Origin: Candidatus Staskawiczbacteria bacterium RIFCSPHIGHO2_02_FULL_43_16
GTDB taxonomy: Bacteria; Patescibacteriota; Minisyncoccia; Minisyncoccales; Staskawiczbacteraceae
Assembly (NCBI GenBank): GCA_001821935.1
Contig: MHOU01000002.1
Location: forward strand, 58,793 to 106,090
Length of the DNA stretch: 47,298 bases
Reading direction: 5' to 3'
How positions within the stretch are numbered: position 1 is the stretch's first letter; the number at the start of each line of letters is the position of its first letter. This document shows positions 1 through 7,492 of the stretch, piece after piece. Below the pieces are notes generated by a model. The model was not told the DNA's origin and made no database searches. It was given only the letters and a program-made list of their open reading frames with translations. The position numbers and the translations under genes are program-made.

Positions 1-40
1 TGCCGTCGCAATAATGTGGCAATTATGACGGCCAAAATGC

Positions 41-73
41 GCCTCGCAGCCAGCACCGCTGCGAGGCTTTTTT
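41..73 (+). terminator. Intrinsic terminator of an upstream gene
   Basis: GCCTCGCAG and CTGCGAGGC form a GC-rich hairpin followed by a T run. It ends a transcript entering from outside the window, just before the secE promoter. Confidence 0.75.
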
Positions 74-80
74 CATACGC

Positions 81-109
81 TTGACTTACGGCTTGATATC
101 GGCTAGTAT
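81..109 (+). promoter_or_regulatory. Promoter of secE-nusG
   Basis: TTGACT and TAGTAT are separated by 17 bp. This sits directly after the upstream terminator and about 70 bp before the secE ATG. The spacing and hexamers fit a housekeeping sigma-70 promoter. Confidence 0.75.
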
Positions 110-179
110 AGAGGTAAATAGACATAGGCGGCCGGAGGGCCGTTTTAAAAAACAAAAAAATCGGTTAATATATAAACAC

Positions 180-374
180 ATGGACATTGTTCAAAAAACC
201 CAAACATTTTTTAAAGAAGTTTACGTTGAACTGCGTAAAGTAAATTGGCTGACGCGCGGCGAGGTTTTGCGCTACACGCTGATTGTGCTGGCGGTGACCA
301 TTGTGGTATCCGCATTTTTGGGCGGACTGGATTATATCTTTTCAGAATTAATTAAAAGATTTATCATTAAGTAA
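180..374 (+). CDS. secE: Preprotein translocase subunit SecE
   Basis: A 64-aa protein with an amphipathic N-terminal helix (FFKEVYVELRKVNWLTRGE) and one membrane segment at roughly residues 35-55, the usual short bacterial SecE layout. SecE clamps the SecY channel in the inner membrane. I chose the ATG at 180 rather than the TTG at 81 in the ORF track, because 81 is the -35 hexamer of the promoter and the extra residues look like leader. There is no visible Shine-Dalgarno. nusG starts two bases after the stop region, the classic secE-nusG pairing. Confidence 0.93.
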   Translation: MDIVQKTQTFFKEVYVELRKVNWLTRGEVLRYTLIVLAVTIVVSAFLGGLDYIFSELIKRFIIK

Positions 375-375
375 A

Positions 376-927
376 ATGTCAAAGCAAGTTGTAGAACAAG
401 GGAAAAATTGGTACGTGATTCACACCTATTCAGGGTATGAAGACGCGGTGGCCAAGAATTTAAAGCAAAGAATTGAAAGCCTTTCCATGGAAGGCAAGAT
501 TTTTAATGTCATTGTGCCCAAAGAAAAAAAGGTTAAGATCAAAAACGGAAAGAGAAAAACCGTTGAAGAAAAGATTTTCCCGGGGTATGTATTAGTAGAA
601 ATGGTGGTAGATGATGAAAGTTGGTATGTGGTGCGAAACACGCCGCGCGTGACAGGATTTTTAGGGGCAGGAACCACACCTATTCCCGTTTCAGCCGCCG
701 ATATGGCTGATTTAATGAAAAGAATGGATGCGGGTGAACCGGAATTTCAAATTGACTTTGAAATTGGCACCGCGGTTAAAATTATGGACGGGCCGTTTAA
801 AGGGTTTGAAGGCAATGTTTCGGAAATTGACCAGGCGCGCGGAAAAATTAAAGTGCTGGTGAATATGTTTGGTAGAGACACACCGGTGGAGTTGGATTCA
901 TTGCAGATAAAGAAGATAGGCACATAA
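376..927 (+). CDS. nusG: Transcription termination/antitermination protein NusG
   Basis: 183 aa. The N-terminal NGN domain begins NWYVIHTYSGYEDAVAKNL and contains the typical VPKEK and FPGYVLVEM stretches. A C-terminal KOW domain (VKIMDGPFKGFEGNVSEID) follows at about residues 130-160. NusG binds RNA polymerase and couples it to Rho or to the ribosome. The gene follows secE by one base and so is co-transcribed. No Shine-Dalgarno is seen, suggesting A-rich or coupled initiation. Confidence 0.97.
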   Translation: MSKQVVEQGKNWYVIHTYSGYEDAVAKNLKQRIESLSMEGKIFNVIVPKEKKVKIKNGKRKTVEEKIFPGYVLVEMVVDDESWYVVRNTPRVTGFLGAGTTPIPVSAADMADLMKRMDAGEPEFQIDFEIGTAVKIMDGPFKGFEGNVSEIDQARGKIKVLVNMFGRDTPVELDSLQIKKIGT

Positions 928-1098
928 ATTTTTAATTTCCAATTTTTAATTTTTAAATAAAACTTGAATTTTTAAAAATTGAAATATTAAAACGTTATTT
1001 ATAAAATTTAAAATTACAAAATTGTAAAAATTAAACTAAATATTGCTCTTGGCGCAGAATAATTCTTTGCCATTACATATTATTTAGTTTTCAGAATT
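928..1098 (+). other. AT-rich spacer before rplK
   Basis: 171 bp made largely of short AATTTTTAAATTT-type words that occur in both orientations. The last 70 bp are less repetitive and may carry the rplK promoter, but I see no convincing -35/-10 pair. No terminator is obvious after nusG, so rplK may be read through from secE-nusG. Confidence 0.4.
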
Positions 1099-1521
1099 AT
1101 GGCTAAAGAAATAAAAGCAATCGTGAAAGTGCAAATTGAGGCGGGCAAAGCCAATCCGGCGCCTCCGGTAGGACCGGCGCTGGCGCAGCATGGGTTAAAT
1201 ATCGCGGAATTTTGCAAGGCGTTTAATGATGCCACCAAAGACAAGATGGGCTACACCATTCCCGCGGAAGTAACCATTTTCAAAGACAGAAGTTATACCT
1301 TTAAATTGAAAACTCCTCTGGCCTCGCAATTGTTGAAAAAAGCGGCCGGGGTGGAAAAAGGATCCGGCGAGCCCAACAAAAAAATGGTGGGAAAAATCAC
1401 CAAAGCCCAGTTAAAAGAAATTGCGGAAATGAAAATGCCGGATTTAAATACAACCGATGTTGAACAGGCGATGAAAGTAATCGGTGGAACAGCGAAAAAT
1501 ATGGGGATAGAGGTAAAGTAG
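1099..1521 (+). CDS. rplK: 50S ribosomal protein L11
   Basis: 140 aa, full length. It begins [31 protein letters not shown], the proline-rich N-terminal RNA- and thiostrepton-contact region, and ends with the [15 protein letters not shown] rRNA-binding domain tail. L11 forms the GTPase-associated centre with L10 and L12. In most bacteria rplA (L1) follows; here a terminator follows directly, fitting the Parcubacteria group reported to lack L1. No Shine-Dalgarno. Confidence 0.97.
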   Translation: MAKEIKAIVKVQIEAGKANPAPPVGPALAQHGLNIAEFCKAFNDATKDKMGYTIPAEVTIFKDRSYTFKLKTPLASQLLKKAAGVEKGSGEPNKKMVGKITKAQLKEIAEMKMPDLNTTDVEQAMKVIGGTAKNMGIEVK

Positions 1522-1529
1522 AAATATTT

Positions 1530-1560
1530 AAAAGCGGGCCGCTTCAACGGCCCGCTTTTG
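1530..1560 (+). terminator. Terminator after rplK
   Basis: AAAAGCGGGCC pairs with GGCCCGCTTTT around a short loop, followed by further T residues. It ends the secE-nusG-rplK unit. Confidence 0.85.
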
Positions 1561-1602
1561 TTTTGGCACCAGGCAGAATATTGCGCAAATATTGCTCATA
1601 TT

Positions 1603-1631
1603 TTGACAAAAAGAGGACAGTTAGCTAATAT
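1603..1631 (+). promoter_or_regulatory. Promoter of the MazG-like gene
   Basis: A perfect TTGACA and TAATAT with a 17-bp spacer. It lies 45 bp upstream of the gene start, after the rplK terminator. Confidence 0.8.
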
Positions 1632-1675
1632 GGCTACACCTGTTCTTTCAACCAAACTTCTTATGGGGAAAAACC

Positions 1676-2344
1676 ATGATTACCAGCCATGCCTCGTTGG
1701 AGATGTTTCAGGAGTTCAACTGGAAAATTTACCAGTTGAATGATGACCGTCACTGTTCTTCGGTCGTTGACATCATTTCCTACCTGCACCGCGACATCAC
1801 CAGGATTTTGAAGGCGGTCAGGAAGGAGAAGCACCAAGAACTTGAAAAGCGGATTTGCGTGACGTTTAGCTGGGCGTTTGCAGTGGCCAGCCGGCTCCAC
1901 ATTAACGTGGCACATGAAATGTGGAAACGCTTTCCCGGCTGTTGCCCTTACTGCAAAGGGGCTGTTTGCGATTGCAAAGAGCGTGCCGATAGCCGCCAGG
2001 CGCTTACAGCGGCAAGGGACCGCCCCGAGTCTTTGCGTGATTGGCAGAAAATGTTTGCTGCCATTTACCCAAACAACAAGCTGCAAGATTCAGTTATGCA
2101 TCTGGCTGAGGAAATTGGTGAATTAAGCGAAGCCATCAGGAATTTTTTCGCTGTCCACAGCGATGAGGCATTTAACAACATTGCCGAAGAAATCGTGGAC
2201 ATTTTCGCCAATCTTTTGGGAACGGCCAATTGCCTGGACTTTGATGTGGCGGCGCTTTTGGCCGATTACTACAAAGATGGTTGCCCCAAGTGTCAGCAAT
2301 GTCCTTGCCGGTGTGGATATATTGTTGTTGACCAGCCGGTGTAG
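1676..2344 (+). CDS. MazG-like NTP pyrophosphohydrolase flanked by Cys clusters
   Basis: 222 aa. Residues about 145-185 carry a MazG/dUTPase all-alpha signature: EEIGELSEAI and later EEIVDIFANLLG, i.e. the EExxE and ExxD metal-binding pattern. It is bracketed by two cysteine-rich segments, CCPYCKGAVCDCK and CPKCQQCPCRC, likely zinc sites. The family hydrolyses (d)NTPs to monophosphates; the substrate here is unknown. The start follows a GGGGAAAAACC ribosome site. It has its own promoter and terminator, so it is a single-gene unit. The N-terminal ~90 residues match nothing I recognise. Confidence 0.75.
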   Translation: MITSHASLEMFQEFNWKIYQLNDDRHCSSVVDIISYLHRDITRILKAVRKEKHQELEKRICVTFSWAFAVASRLHINVAHEMWKRFPGCCPYCKGAVCDCKERADSRQALTAARDRPESLRDWQKMFAAIYPNNKLQDSVMHLAEEIGELSEAIRNFFAVHSDEAFNNIAEEIVDIFANLLGTANCLDFDVAALLADYYKDGCPKCQQCPCRCGYIVVDQPV

Positions 2345-2373
2345 GCTAGATTGTAAAAACACTTTTTCTTGAG

Positions 2374-2404
2374 CCCCGAGAGAGTTTGTCTCCCGGGGTT
2401 TTTA
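2374..2404 (+). terminator. Terminator of the MazG-like gene
   Basis: CCCCGAGAGA and TCTCCCGGGG form the stem, followed by six T residues. Confidence 0.85.
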
Positions 2405-2460
2405 TTGTGTTGCTTTTTTATTATAGAATGAGTAAAATGTAGGAACTAATTAAACTTAAC

Positions 2461-2555
2461 GAGCAAGGTATCCAGCGCAAATAGGGTCTGAATGTATATT
2501 ATTATATATCAACCCCATTTGCGAGGTGAATTTCCTCGCTTCGCTCCGTAAATTC
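2461..2555 (+). promoter_or_regulatory. Recurrent structured leader, dcd copy
   Basis: Same layout as the leaders of thrS and rpmG. It has a 5' block GAGCAAGGTATCCAGCG, a 12-bp stem (CGCAAATAGGGT with ACCCCATTTGCG, one mismatch), an SD-like GAGGTGA, and a second hairpin closed by GAATTT/AAATTC that ends one base before the ATG. An in-frame GTG lies exactly 30 bases upstream of the ATG, as in the other two copies. Confidence 0.7.
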
Positions 2556-3149
2556 ATGATTCTTTCAGATAAAGACATTAAAAAAGCGCTCAAAGAAGGC
2601 AAGATTGGTATCACGCCCATGTTCCCTAATTCTTTGCAGCCGGCTTCGGTGGACGTTCATTTGGGGTCGGATTTTCTGGTTTTTAAAAATACCAATAATA
2701 TTTGCATTGACCCCAAAGAACCGATTGACGACATGATGGACGAATTAACCATTGATGACAAGCGCCAATTTATTTTACATCCGGGCGAATTCGCTCTGGG
2801 CATGACGTATGAAACGGTTTCAGTTCCTAATGATATGGTGGTGCAGTTAAACGGGAAATCTTCATTAGGCAGGATCGGGCTGATTGTGCACGCCACGGCG
2901 GGTTACGTGGATCCGGGCAACACCTTAAAAATCACTCTGGAATTGCATAATTTGGCCAACCTGCCTATTAAATTGTATTATAAAATGCCCATTGCCCAGA
3001 TTGCGTTTGTTAAACTTTCCAGTGAAGCAGATGTGCCTTATGGCAAGAAAGCCTTAAATAGTAAATACTTTGGCAGTGTAAAGCCGATAGCCAGCCAGTA
3101 CCATAAAAATTTCACCAAAAATAACGAGTGGATTAAGTTTAAAAAGTAA
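2556..3149 (+). CDS. dcd: dCTP deaminase
   Basis: 197 aa, the usual length. It has the signature LQPASVDVHLGSDF near residue 30 and GKSSLGRIGLIVHATAGYVDPG around residues 100-120, including the catalytic Glu/Arg region of the dUTPase-like trimer fold. It deaminates dCTP to dUTP, feeding dut downstream. Start choice is uncertain. The track uses GTG 2526, which would add MNFLASLRKF; I prefer ATG 2556 because the added codons are the recurrent leader. It begins the dcd-dut-tmk-thyX cluster. Confidence 0.95.
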   Translation: MILSDKDIKKALKEGKIGITPMFPNSLQPASVDVHLGSDFLVFKNTNNICIDPKEPIDDMMDELTIDDKRQFILHPGEFALGMTYETVSVPNDMVVQLNGKSSLGRIGLIVHATAGYVDPGNTLKITLELHNLANLPIKLYYKMPIAQIAFVKLSSEADVPYGKKALNSKYFGSVKPIASQYHKNFTKNNEWIKFKK

Positions 3150-3152
3150 TTT

Positions 3153-4208
3153 ATGGCAGAAAAAGGTGAGCATGGCAATCCGGATTTGCCAGAAGAAAAT
3201 TTTTTATCAGAACCATTAAAACCCCATCTTTTTGATCCAGAAAAGTACTTAGAAGATAAGGTTCTGTGGAAGGATAAGCTAGTTTCAGAAGAAGCTTTGA
3301 AAACTTCACTAGAAAGATTAACCAAGCCACTTCAAAAAATTGATTACCAAGACAATGGATATGCCTATATTCAGGGTGAAAATCTTAGTTTTGAATTTAA
3401 ATATTCTCCACCAAATGAGGATGAAAAAGAGGGGATTAACGAATATATAAATAGCCGTTTTTCTAGGGAAGAGATTAGTAAAGGCTATCTAGATTTGGGG
3501 AGTTGGAGGAAGTTGGACTATTTAGTATTTGATGAAGTGGCACACAAAGGAAACGTGCTATCCTATTTAGGAATAAACTCAAGAGTGTTGTTTTGTCCGA
3601 CAAAAGAAGACTCGCATGGTTTGATTAAATTTATTGATTACCGGGGTGGTGGGAGCGGGTGCGATATTTATATTGTTGGAGATATGGCCAGTCCACGTTC
3701 TCTCATTACGTTATTTCATGAAATGGGCCACTTTTTTGATTTTGAAGAATTGAAAAAGCAAAAAGTTGAATCTTTCATAAGAGAGGGCTGGCATTCAAAA
3801 AACGCAGAAAAAATTAGGAAAGAAAGGTCAGCATCGGCATTTGCTTTTAAGTGGATGCGTCCGTTTTTGAAAGATAAACAGTTAAAAGAAGATACGGTAA
3901 ATTTTTTGAAACGTTATGCGCTTGCAGATTATAATTGTTCAGCGGAAGAAGAGTTTAGCAACGAATTGGTAAGAAAGAAACATGCCGCACAAGTAGCTGG
4001 CGACTGGGAGGTTGAACAAGAAGAAAGCAGGCGACAATCCTTATTTGGTGACTTTTGGCTTTGGCGAGATACCGAAGAATATCAACAGTGGAAGGCAAAA
4101 GAAGGAAATAAAAATTTGGAAGATTACGAGATATTTCCAGCGTGGGAAAAATGGGTTGAAGAAACTAATTATGACTTTAAAAAAGATCTTGAAGCAAAAG
4201 AATTATGA
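3153..4208 (+). CDS. Predicted HEMGH zinc metallopeptidase-like protein
   Basis: 351 aa, hydrophilic, no signal peptide or membrane segment. The only recognisable feature is FHEMGHFFDF, with H189-E-M-G-H193 matching the HExxH zinc site of gluzincin-type peptidases. I cannot name the third zinc ligand; a Glu in the helix-rich region after residue 200 is possible. It sits between dcd and dut, three bases after dcd, and its stop overlaps the dut ATG (ATGA). It is therefore translated with the dTMP genes. Whether it is an active protease or serves nucleotide metabolism is unknown. Confidence 0.65.
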   Translation: MAEKGEHGNPDLPEENFLSEPLKPHLFDPEKYLEDKVLWKDKLVSEEALKTSLERLTKPLQKIDYQDNGYAYIQGENLSFEFKYSPPNEDEKEGINEYINSRFSREEISKGYLDLGSWRKLDYLVFDEVAHKGNVLSYLGINSRVLFCPTKEDSHGLIKFIDYRGGGSGCDIYIVGDMASPRSLITLFHEMGHFFDFEELKKQKVESFIREGWHSKNAEKIRKERSASAFAFKWMRPFLKDKQLKEDTVNFLKRYALADYNCSAEEEFSNELVRKKHAAQVAGDWEVEQEESRRQSLFGDFWLWRDTEEYQQWKAKEGNKNLEDYEIFPAWEKWVEETNYDFKKDLEAKEL

Positions 4209-4651
4209 GTGAAGACGATAAAAAAATAATAAAGATCAAGCGGTTTGACAAAGAAATCCCATTGCCTAAATATAAAACCGAAAGCGCTGCCGCGTTTGAT
4301 TTATGTGCGAGGGTGGGGGTCCAGATTCCCGCCAAAGAATTTAAATATGTGCCATTAAATGTTGCCGTTGAAACGCCTCCAGGATATTTTTTATTGCTTG
4401 TAGCGCGCAGTTCAACCCATAAAAAGGGAATTTGGATGGCCAATGGCGTTGGTATTGGCGACCCAGATTTTTCAGGTGATGGCGATGAATATAGTGCTGT
4501 GTATTATAATTTTACGGACAAGCCGGTGCTGATTGAAAAGGGTGAACGGATTGCTCAGGGATTGATTGTAAAAAGAGAGCCGGTCAAGTGGCAGGAAGTG
4601 GATGTGATGGAAAATAAAACCCGCGGCGGGTGGGGAACAACAGGGAAATGA
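4205..4651 (+). CDS. dut: dUTP diphosphatase (dUTPase)
   Basis: 148 aa. Trimeric dUTPase motifs are present: motif 1 AAFDLCAR, motif 2 ARSS, motif 3 region GVGIGDPDFSGDGDE, motif 4 KGERIAQGLI, and motif 5 TRGGWGTTG with Trp where Phe is usual. Motif 3 deviates from the standard GxVDxxYxGE, having GDPDFSG. It hydrolyses dUTP to dUMP and PPi, supplying ThyX. It overlaps the upstream gene by 4 bp and the tmk start by 4 bp. Confidence 0.9.
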   Translation: MSEDDKKIIKIKRFDKEIPLPKYKTESAAAFDLCARVGVQIPAKEFKYVPLNVAVETPPGYFLLLVARSSTHKKGIWMANGVGIGDPDFSGDGDEYSAVYYNFTDKPVLIEKGERIAQGLIVKREPVKWQEVDVMENKTRGGWGTTGK

Positions 4652-5259
4652 TTAAACATAATTACCCGGGAAAATTTATTGTGATTGAGGGGCTAGATGG
4701 ATCGGGGAAAAGTGCCCAAGTTGACCTTTTGGCAGATTTTTTAACGCAAAAAGGTAAAGAAGCTATTTTAAAAAATGAGCCGACTACGGAATCTGAGGCG
4801 GGTGTGAAAATAAGAAAAATTTTAAAAGGTGAGATAAAAGCGGAGCCAATGGAACGGCAAAAGCTTTTCGTCCAAGATAGAACGGAGCATTTGGAAAATA
4901 AAATCATTCCGGCGCTCAAAGAGGGAAAATTTGTAGTATGCAGCCGTTACGCATTTTCAACCATTGCTTATGGGTATTCAGACGGACTGGATGAAAATTT
5001 ATTAATAGAAATGAATAAAGACTTTTTATTACCAGATGCCACGATTGTTATTGATGTTTCTCCGGCAGAGTGTATTAAAAGAATTGAAAAGCGGGGACAG
5101 GCAAAAGAGCTTTTTGAAAAGGAGAAAAAATTAATAAAAGTGAACGAAATTTATAAAAAATTACCGGAAATATTTGAAAATATTTTTATAATAGACGGAG
5201 AAAAACCAATTGAAGAGGTGTCTGAGCAAATAAGAAATGTTGTAAGCAAATTTTTATAA
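4648..5259 (+). CDS. tmk: Thymidylate kinase
   Basis: 203 aa from ATG 4648, which overlaps the dut stop (ATGA). The track start at 4630 lies deeper inside dut and is less likely. It has the P-loop IEGLDGSGKS at the N-terminus, a DRTEH segment, SRYAFSTIAYGY (DRY-like motif) near residue 95, and a lid region with RGQAKELFE. It phosphorylates dTMP to dTDP, the last specific step of this cluster. Confidence 0.95.
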   Translation: MIKHNYPGKFIVIEGLDGSGKSAQVDLLADFLTQKGKEAILKNEPTTESEAGVKIRKILKGEIKAEPMERQKLFVQDRTEHLENKIIPALKEGKFVVCSRYAFSTIAYGYSDGLDENLLIEMNKDFLLPDATIVIDVSPAECIKRIEKRGQAKELFEKEKKLIKVNEIYKKLPEIFENIFIIDGEKPIEEVSEQIRNVVSKFL

Positions 5260-5270
5260 CACATACATCC

Positions 5271-6977
5271 ATGGAAGAATTAGATAAGTTTGCGCCAGTG
5301 TTTGAAGATTTGGGGTTTAGCCCGGAAGACATGCGCTTAATTGCGCCGTTTTTTACTAATTTAGACAAATCGGTTTACAGTATTACCTTTTTACCACCGG
5401 AATTGATTGGGGCATTGTGTAGCCGCGCCAGCCGGGCCAAAGATGATTTACGTCCTGCGTTTTTGAAAGAATTCGTAAAACCTTCACTGGATTTAAAAGA
5501 AGAAGATTTGCTAAAAATGGCTCCAGGGGATGCCGATGAGGTGAAGCGTTATGCTATATCATTAAAAGCGCTAATTGAATTTTTACATCAGCACCCCGCG
5601 GAACTTATTTTTTCCAACAAAAAAGCGCGCGATTTTTATATTAAATGGCTGGCCCAGTTTGGAGATGATTCCATTGCCCAGATGGCCGGTGCGCATTTGG
5701 CTTATACCGGCATTTCCCAGCTTGCCATAAAACAAATTGAAGATATGCGCATGGGCATTGCGCCTATTGAAAAATCTACCCGTTACGTGGATTATTCTTC
5801 AAAAGTAAATGGAAGTTTCAGGTATTATACTGATCCAACATTGCAGGATATGGGGCTTTTAGCTGAATACAAAGCTGCCATGGACAACCTGTTTGAAACT
5901 TATACTCTAATTTTGGAAAAGTATATGGAGTTTTTGAAAGGTAAGTATCCGGGCGAAGAAGAGCGGACACTAAGAACTAAGGCCTTTGATACGGCGCGGC
6001 TGTTATTGCCGGTTTCAACCTTAAGCCAGGTGGCATTTTATGGAAATGGCCAAGCTTTTGAATATATGATTAACCGGGGATTAGACCATAAATTGGGGGA
6101 AGTGCGCTGGTCCAGCCAACGGGCATGGGAAGAATTAAATAAGGTGATGCCAGCATTTTTACGCAGGCTGGAAACCGATGATTCAAAAAGTTACCGCACC
6201 TATATGTCCCAAAAAGGCGAAAGAGTGAGGGGCGCCTTAAAAAACGTTGGCTATGCGCCAAGCAGTGCCGACAGCCAACAACAGGCCGTAAAATTACTGG
6301 AATATGACCCAGAAGGCGAAGATAAAATTATTGCGGGGCTCATTTACCAGGAATCCACCGAAGCCTTTGATGTTATTTTAGGGAAAGTAAAAAAAATGAC
6401 GGTGGCTCAAAAAGAAGGGTTTTTGCAAGAAGTATTGGCTGGTAGAAAAGCCAAGTATTATAAAATTCCCCGGGCGTTTGAAAATATTTATGTCCGGTTT
6501 GAAATTATCATGAACATTGGGGCGTGGCGTGATTTGCATCGGCACAGAACCTTAACTCAAATGCGCCAGCGCTTCACCCCTGAACTGGGTTTTGATGTGC
6601 CGGAAGGCTTGAAAGAAGCCGGCTTAGATGAAAAATATATTTCCGCTACCAAGCAGGCAGAACAAGTATTTGAAGAAATTACCGCTACCAATCCGGAAAT
6701 GGCGCAGTATTGCTGCACCTTGGGCCACCGTGTGCGGTTTATGCAATATCAAAACATGCGAGCGTTCTTTTGGGAAGCGGAATTAAGAACTACCAGCCAA
6801 GGTCACCCGGATTACCGAAAAATTGAACAGGAAAAAGCCCGTCAAATCCAGGCCATTTACCCATTAATTGGAAAATACTTGATGGTTGATTTTGCAGATT
6901 ACGATTTCGCCCGCAGAGGGGACACTAAAAAAATTGAGAGCAAAGAAAAGGAGCTGAATGCGTTTTTGAATAAATAA
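5271..6977 (+). CDS. thyX: Tandem (double-length) flavin-dependent thymidylate synthase ThyX
   Basis: 568 aa, about twice a normal ThyX. The C-terminal half carries the ThyX motif as LHRHRTLTQMRQRF near residue 425. The N-terminal half has the KSTRYVDYSS element (residues ~165-175) and an ARLLLP segment but no RHR motif. The two halves thus appear to divide the functional features. ThyX methylates dUMP to dTMP using methylene-THF, FAD and NADPH. It starts 12 bp after tmk and closes the dcd-dut-tmk-thyX route from dCTP to dTDP. No Shine-Dalgarno. Confidence 0.88.
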   Translation: MEELDKFAPVFEDLGFSPEDMRLIAPFFTNLDKSVYSITFLPPELIGALCSRASRAKDDLRPAFLKEFVKPSLDLKEEDLLKMAPGDADEVKRYAISLKALIEFLHQHPAELIFSNKKARDFYIKWLAQFGDDSIAQMAGAHLAYTGISQLAIKQIEDMRMGIAPIEKSTRYVDYSSKVNGSFRYYTDPTLQDMGLLAEYKAAMDNLFETYTLILEKYMEFLKGKYPGEEERTLRTKAFDTARLLLPVSTLSQVAFYGNGQAFEYMINRGLDHKLGEVRWSSQRAWEELNKVMPAFLRRLETDDSKSYRTYMSQKGERVRGALKNVGYAPSSADSQQQAVKLLEYDPEGEDKIIAGLIYQESTEAFDVILGKVKKMTVAQKEGFLQEVLAGRKAKYYKIPRAFENIYVRFEIIMNIGAWRDLHRHRTLTQMRQRFTPELGFDVPEGLKEAGLDEKYISATKQAEQVFEEITATNPEMAQYCCTLGHRVRFMQYQNMRAFFWEAELRTTSQGHPDYRKIEQEKARQIQAIYPLIGKYLMVDFADYDFARRGDTKKIESKEKELNAFLNK

Positions 6978-6983
6978 TTTATA

Positions 6984-7023
6984 AAAATAAAAAAGGCCGT
7001 CGGATGCGGGAGCACCGACGGTC
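6984..7023 (-). terminator. Terminator of the reverse-strand orphan
   Basis: Read on the minus strand, GACCGTCGG pairs with CCGACGGCC and is followed by TTTTTTATTTTT. It faces the end of thyX and may also stop thyX transcripts. Confidence 0.8.
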
Positions 7024-7033
7024 TTATATATGG

Positions 7034-7381
7034 TTAGTAGCACTTCAGTGTGCTTTCGACTTCATTGCCGATATTATTACTGATTTCGACAAGCGTCGTC
7101 CTCAGGCAAAAGATGCGGAAGGCAAGATTCAAGAGAACCTCAATCACTTGTCCGGATGGGTCTTCTCCCTCGAACTTGGGAGAGAGGATGATCAGGTGTT
7201 CCTTTTTTGGGATGTGGTTGATTTCACCGGGCTCGGGGTGAATTTCCCGAATAAATCGTTTTTTCCCCCTTTGGCAAACGATTCCGATGGAATCGATGTC
7301 TATATCACGTGTGATGGGTGTTCCGCCGTACGAGTAGACCACCAGAGCTCCGACGGGAACTTCCGAGATTTTCTTGGTCAT
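7034..7381 (-). CDS. Hypothetical protein (orphan)
   Basis: 115 aa, not recognised. It has a beta-rich N-terminus (VGALVVYSYGGTPITRDIDIDSIGIV) and a more hydrophobic C-terminus; no signal or clear domain. It is well supported as a gene: a near-perfect minus-strand promoter (TTGACA-17-TAATAT), the ribosome site AGAGGAATT five bases before the ATG, and a strong terminator. The overlapping plus-strand ORF 7004-7480 has none of these and is a shadow. Confidence 0.75.
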   Translation of the reverse strand: MTKKISEVPVGALVVYSYGGTPITRDIDIDSIGIVCQRGKKRFIREIHPEPGEINHIPKKEHLIILSPKFEGEDPSGQVIEVLLNLAFRIFCLRTTLVEISNNIGNEVESTLKCY

Positions 7382-7426
7382 TGCGTAATTCCTCTAGATA
7401 TAAGGTACTGTTTATTTCACGTTTTT

Positions 7427-7455
7427 ATATTACACTTATTAATTACTAATGTCAA
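7427..7455 (-). promoter_or_regulatory. Promoter of the reverse-strand orphan
   Basis: Minus strand: TTGACA at 7455-7450, 17-bp spacer, TAATAT at 7432-7427. Confidence 0.8.
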
Positions 7456-7458
7456 TAG

Positions 7459-7486
7459 TTTACGCTGTATGAAAAAATGATAGAAT
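7459..7486 (+). promoter_or_regulatory. Promoter of gatB, likely leaderless
   Basis: TTTACG and TAGAAT with a 16-bp spacer. The -10 ends six bases before the gatB ATG, so transcription would start at or next to the start codon. Confidence 0.55.
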
Positions 7487-7492
7487 AACTCA

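Noticed and set aside
7004-7480. 158-aa plus-strand ORF
   Set aside because: Opposite-strand shadow of the 115-aa gene, which alone has promoter, ribosome site and terminator.
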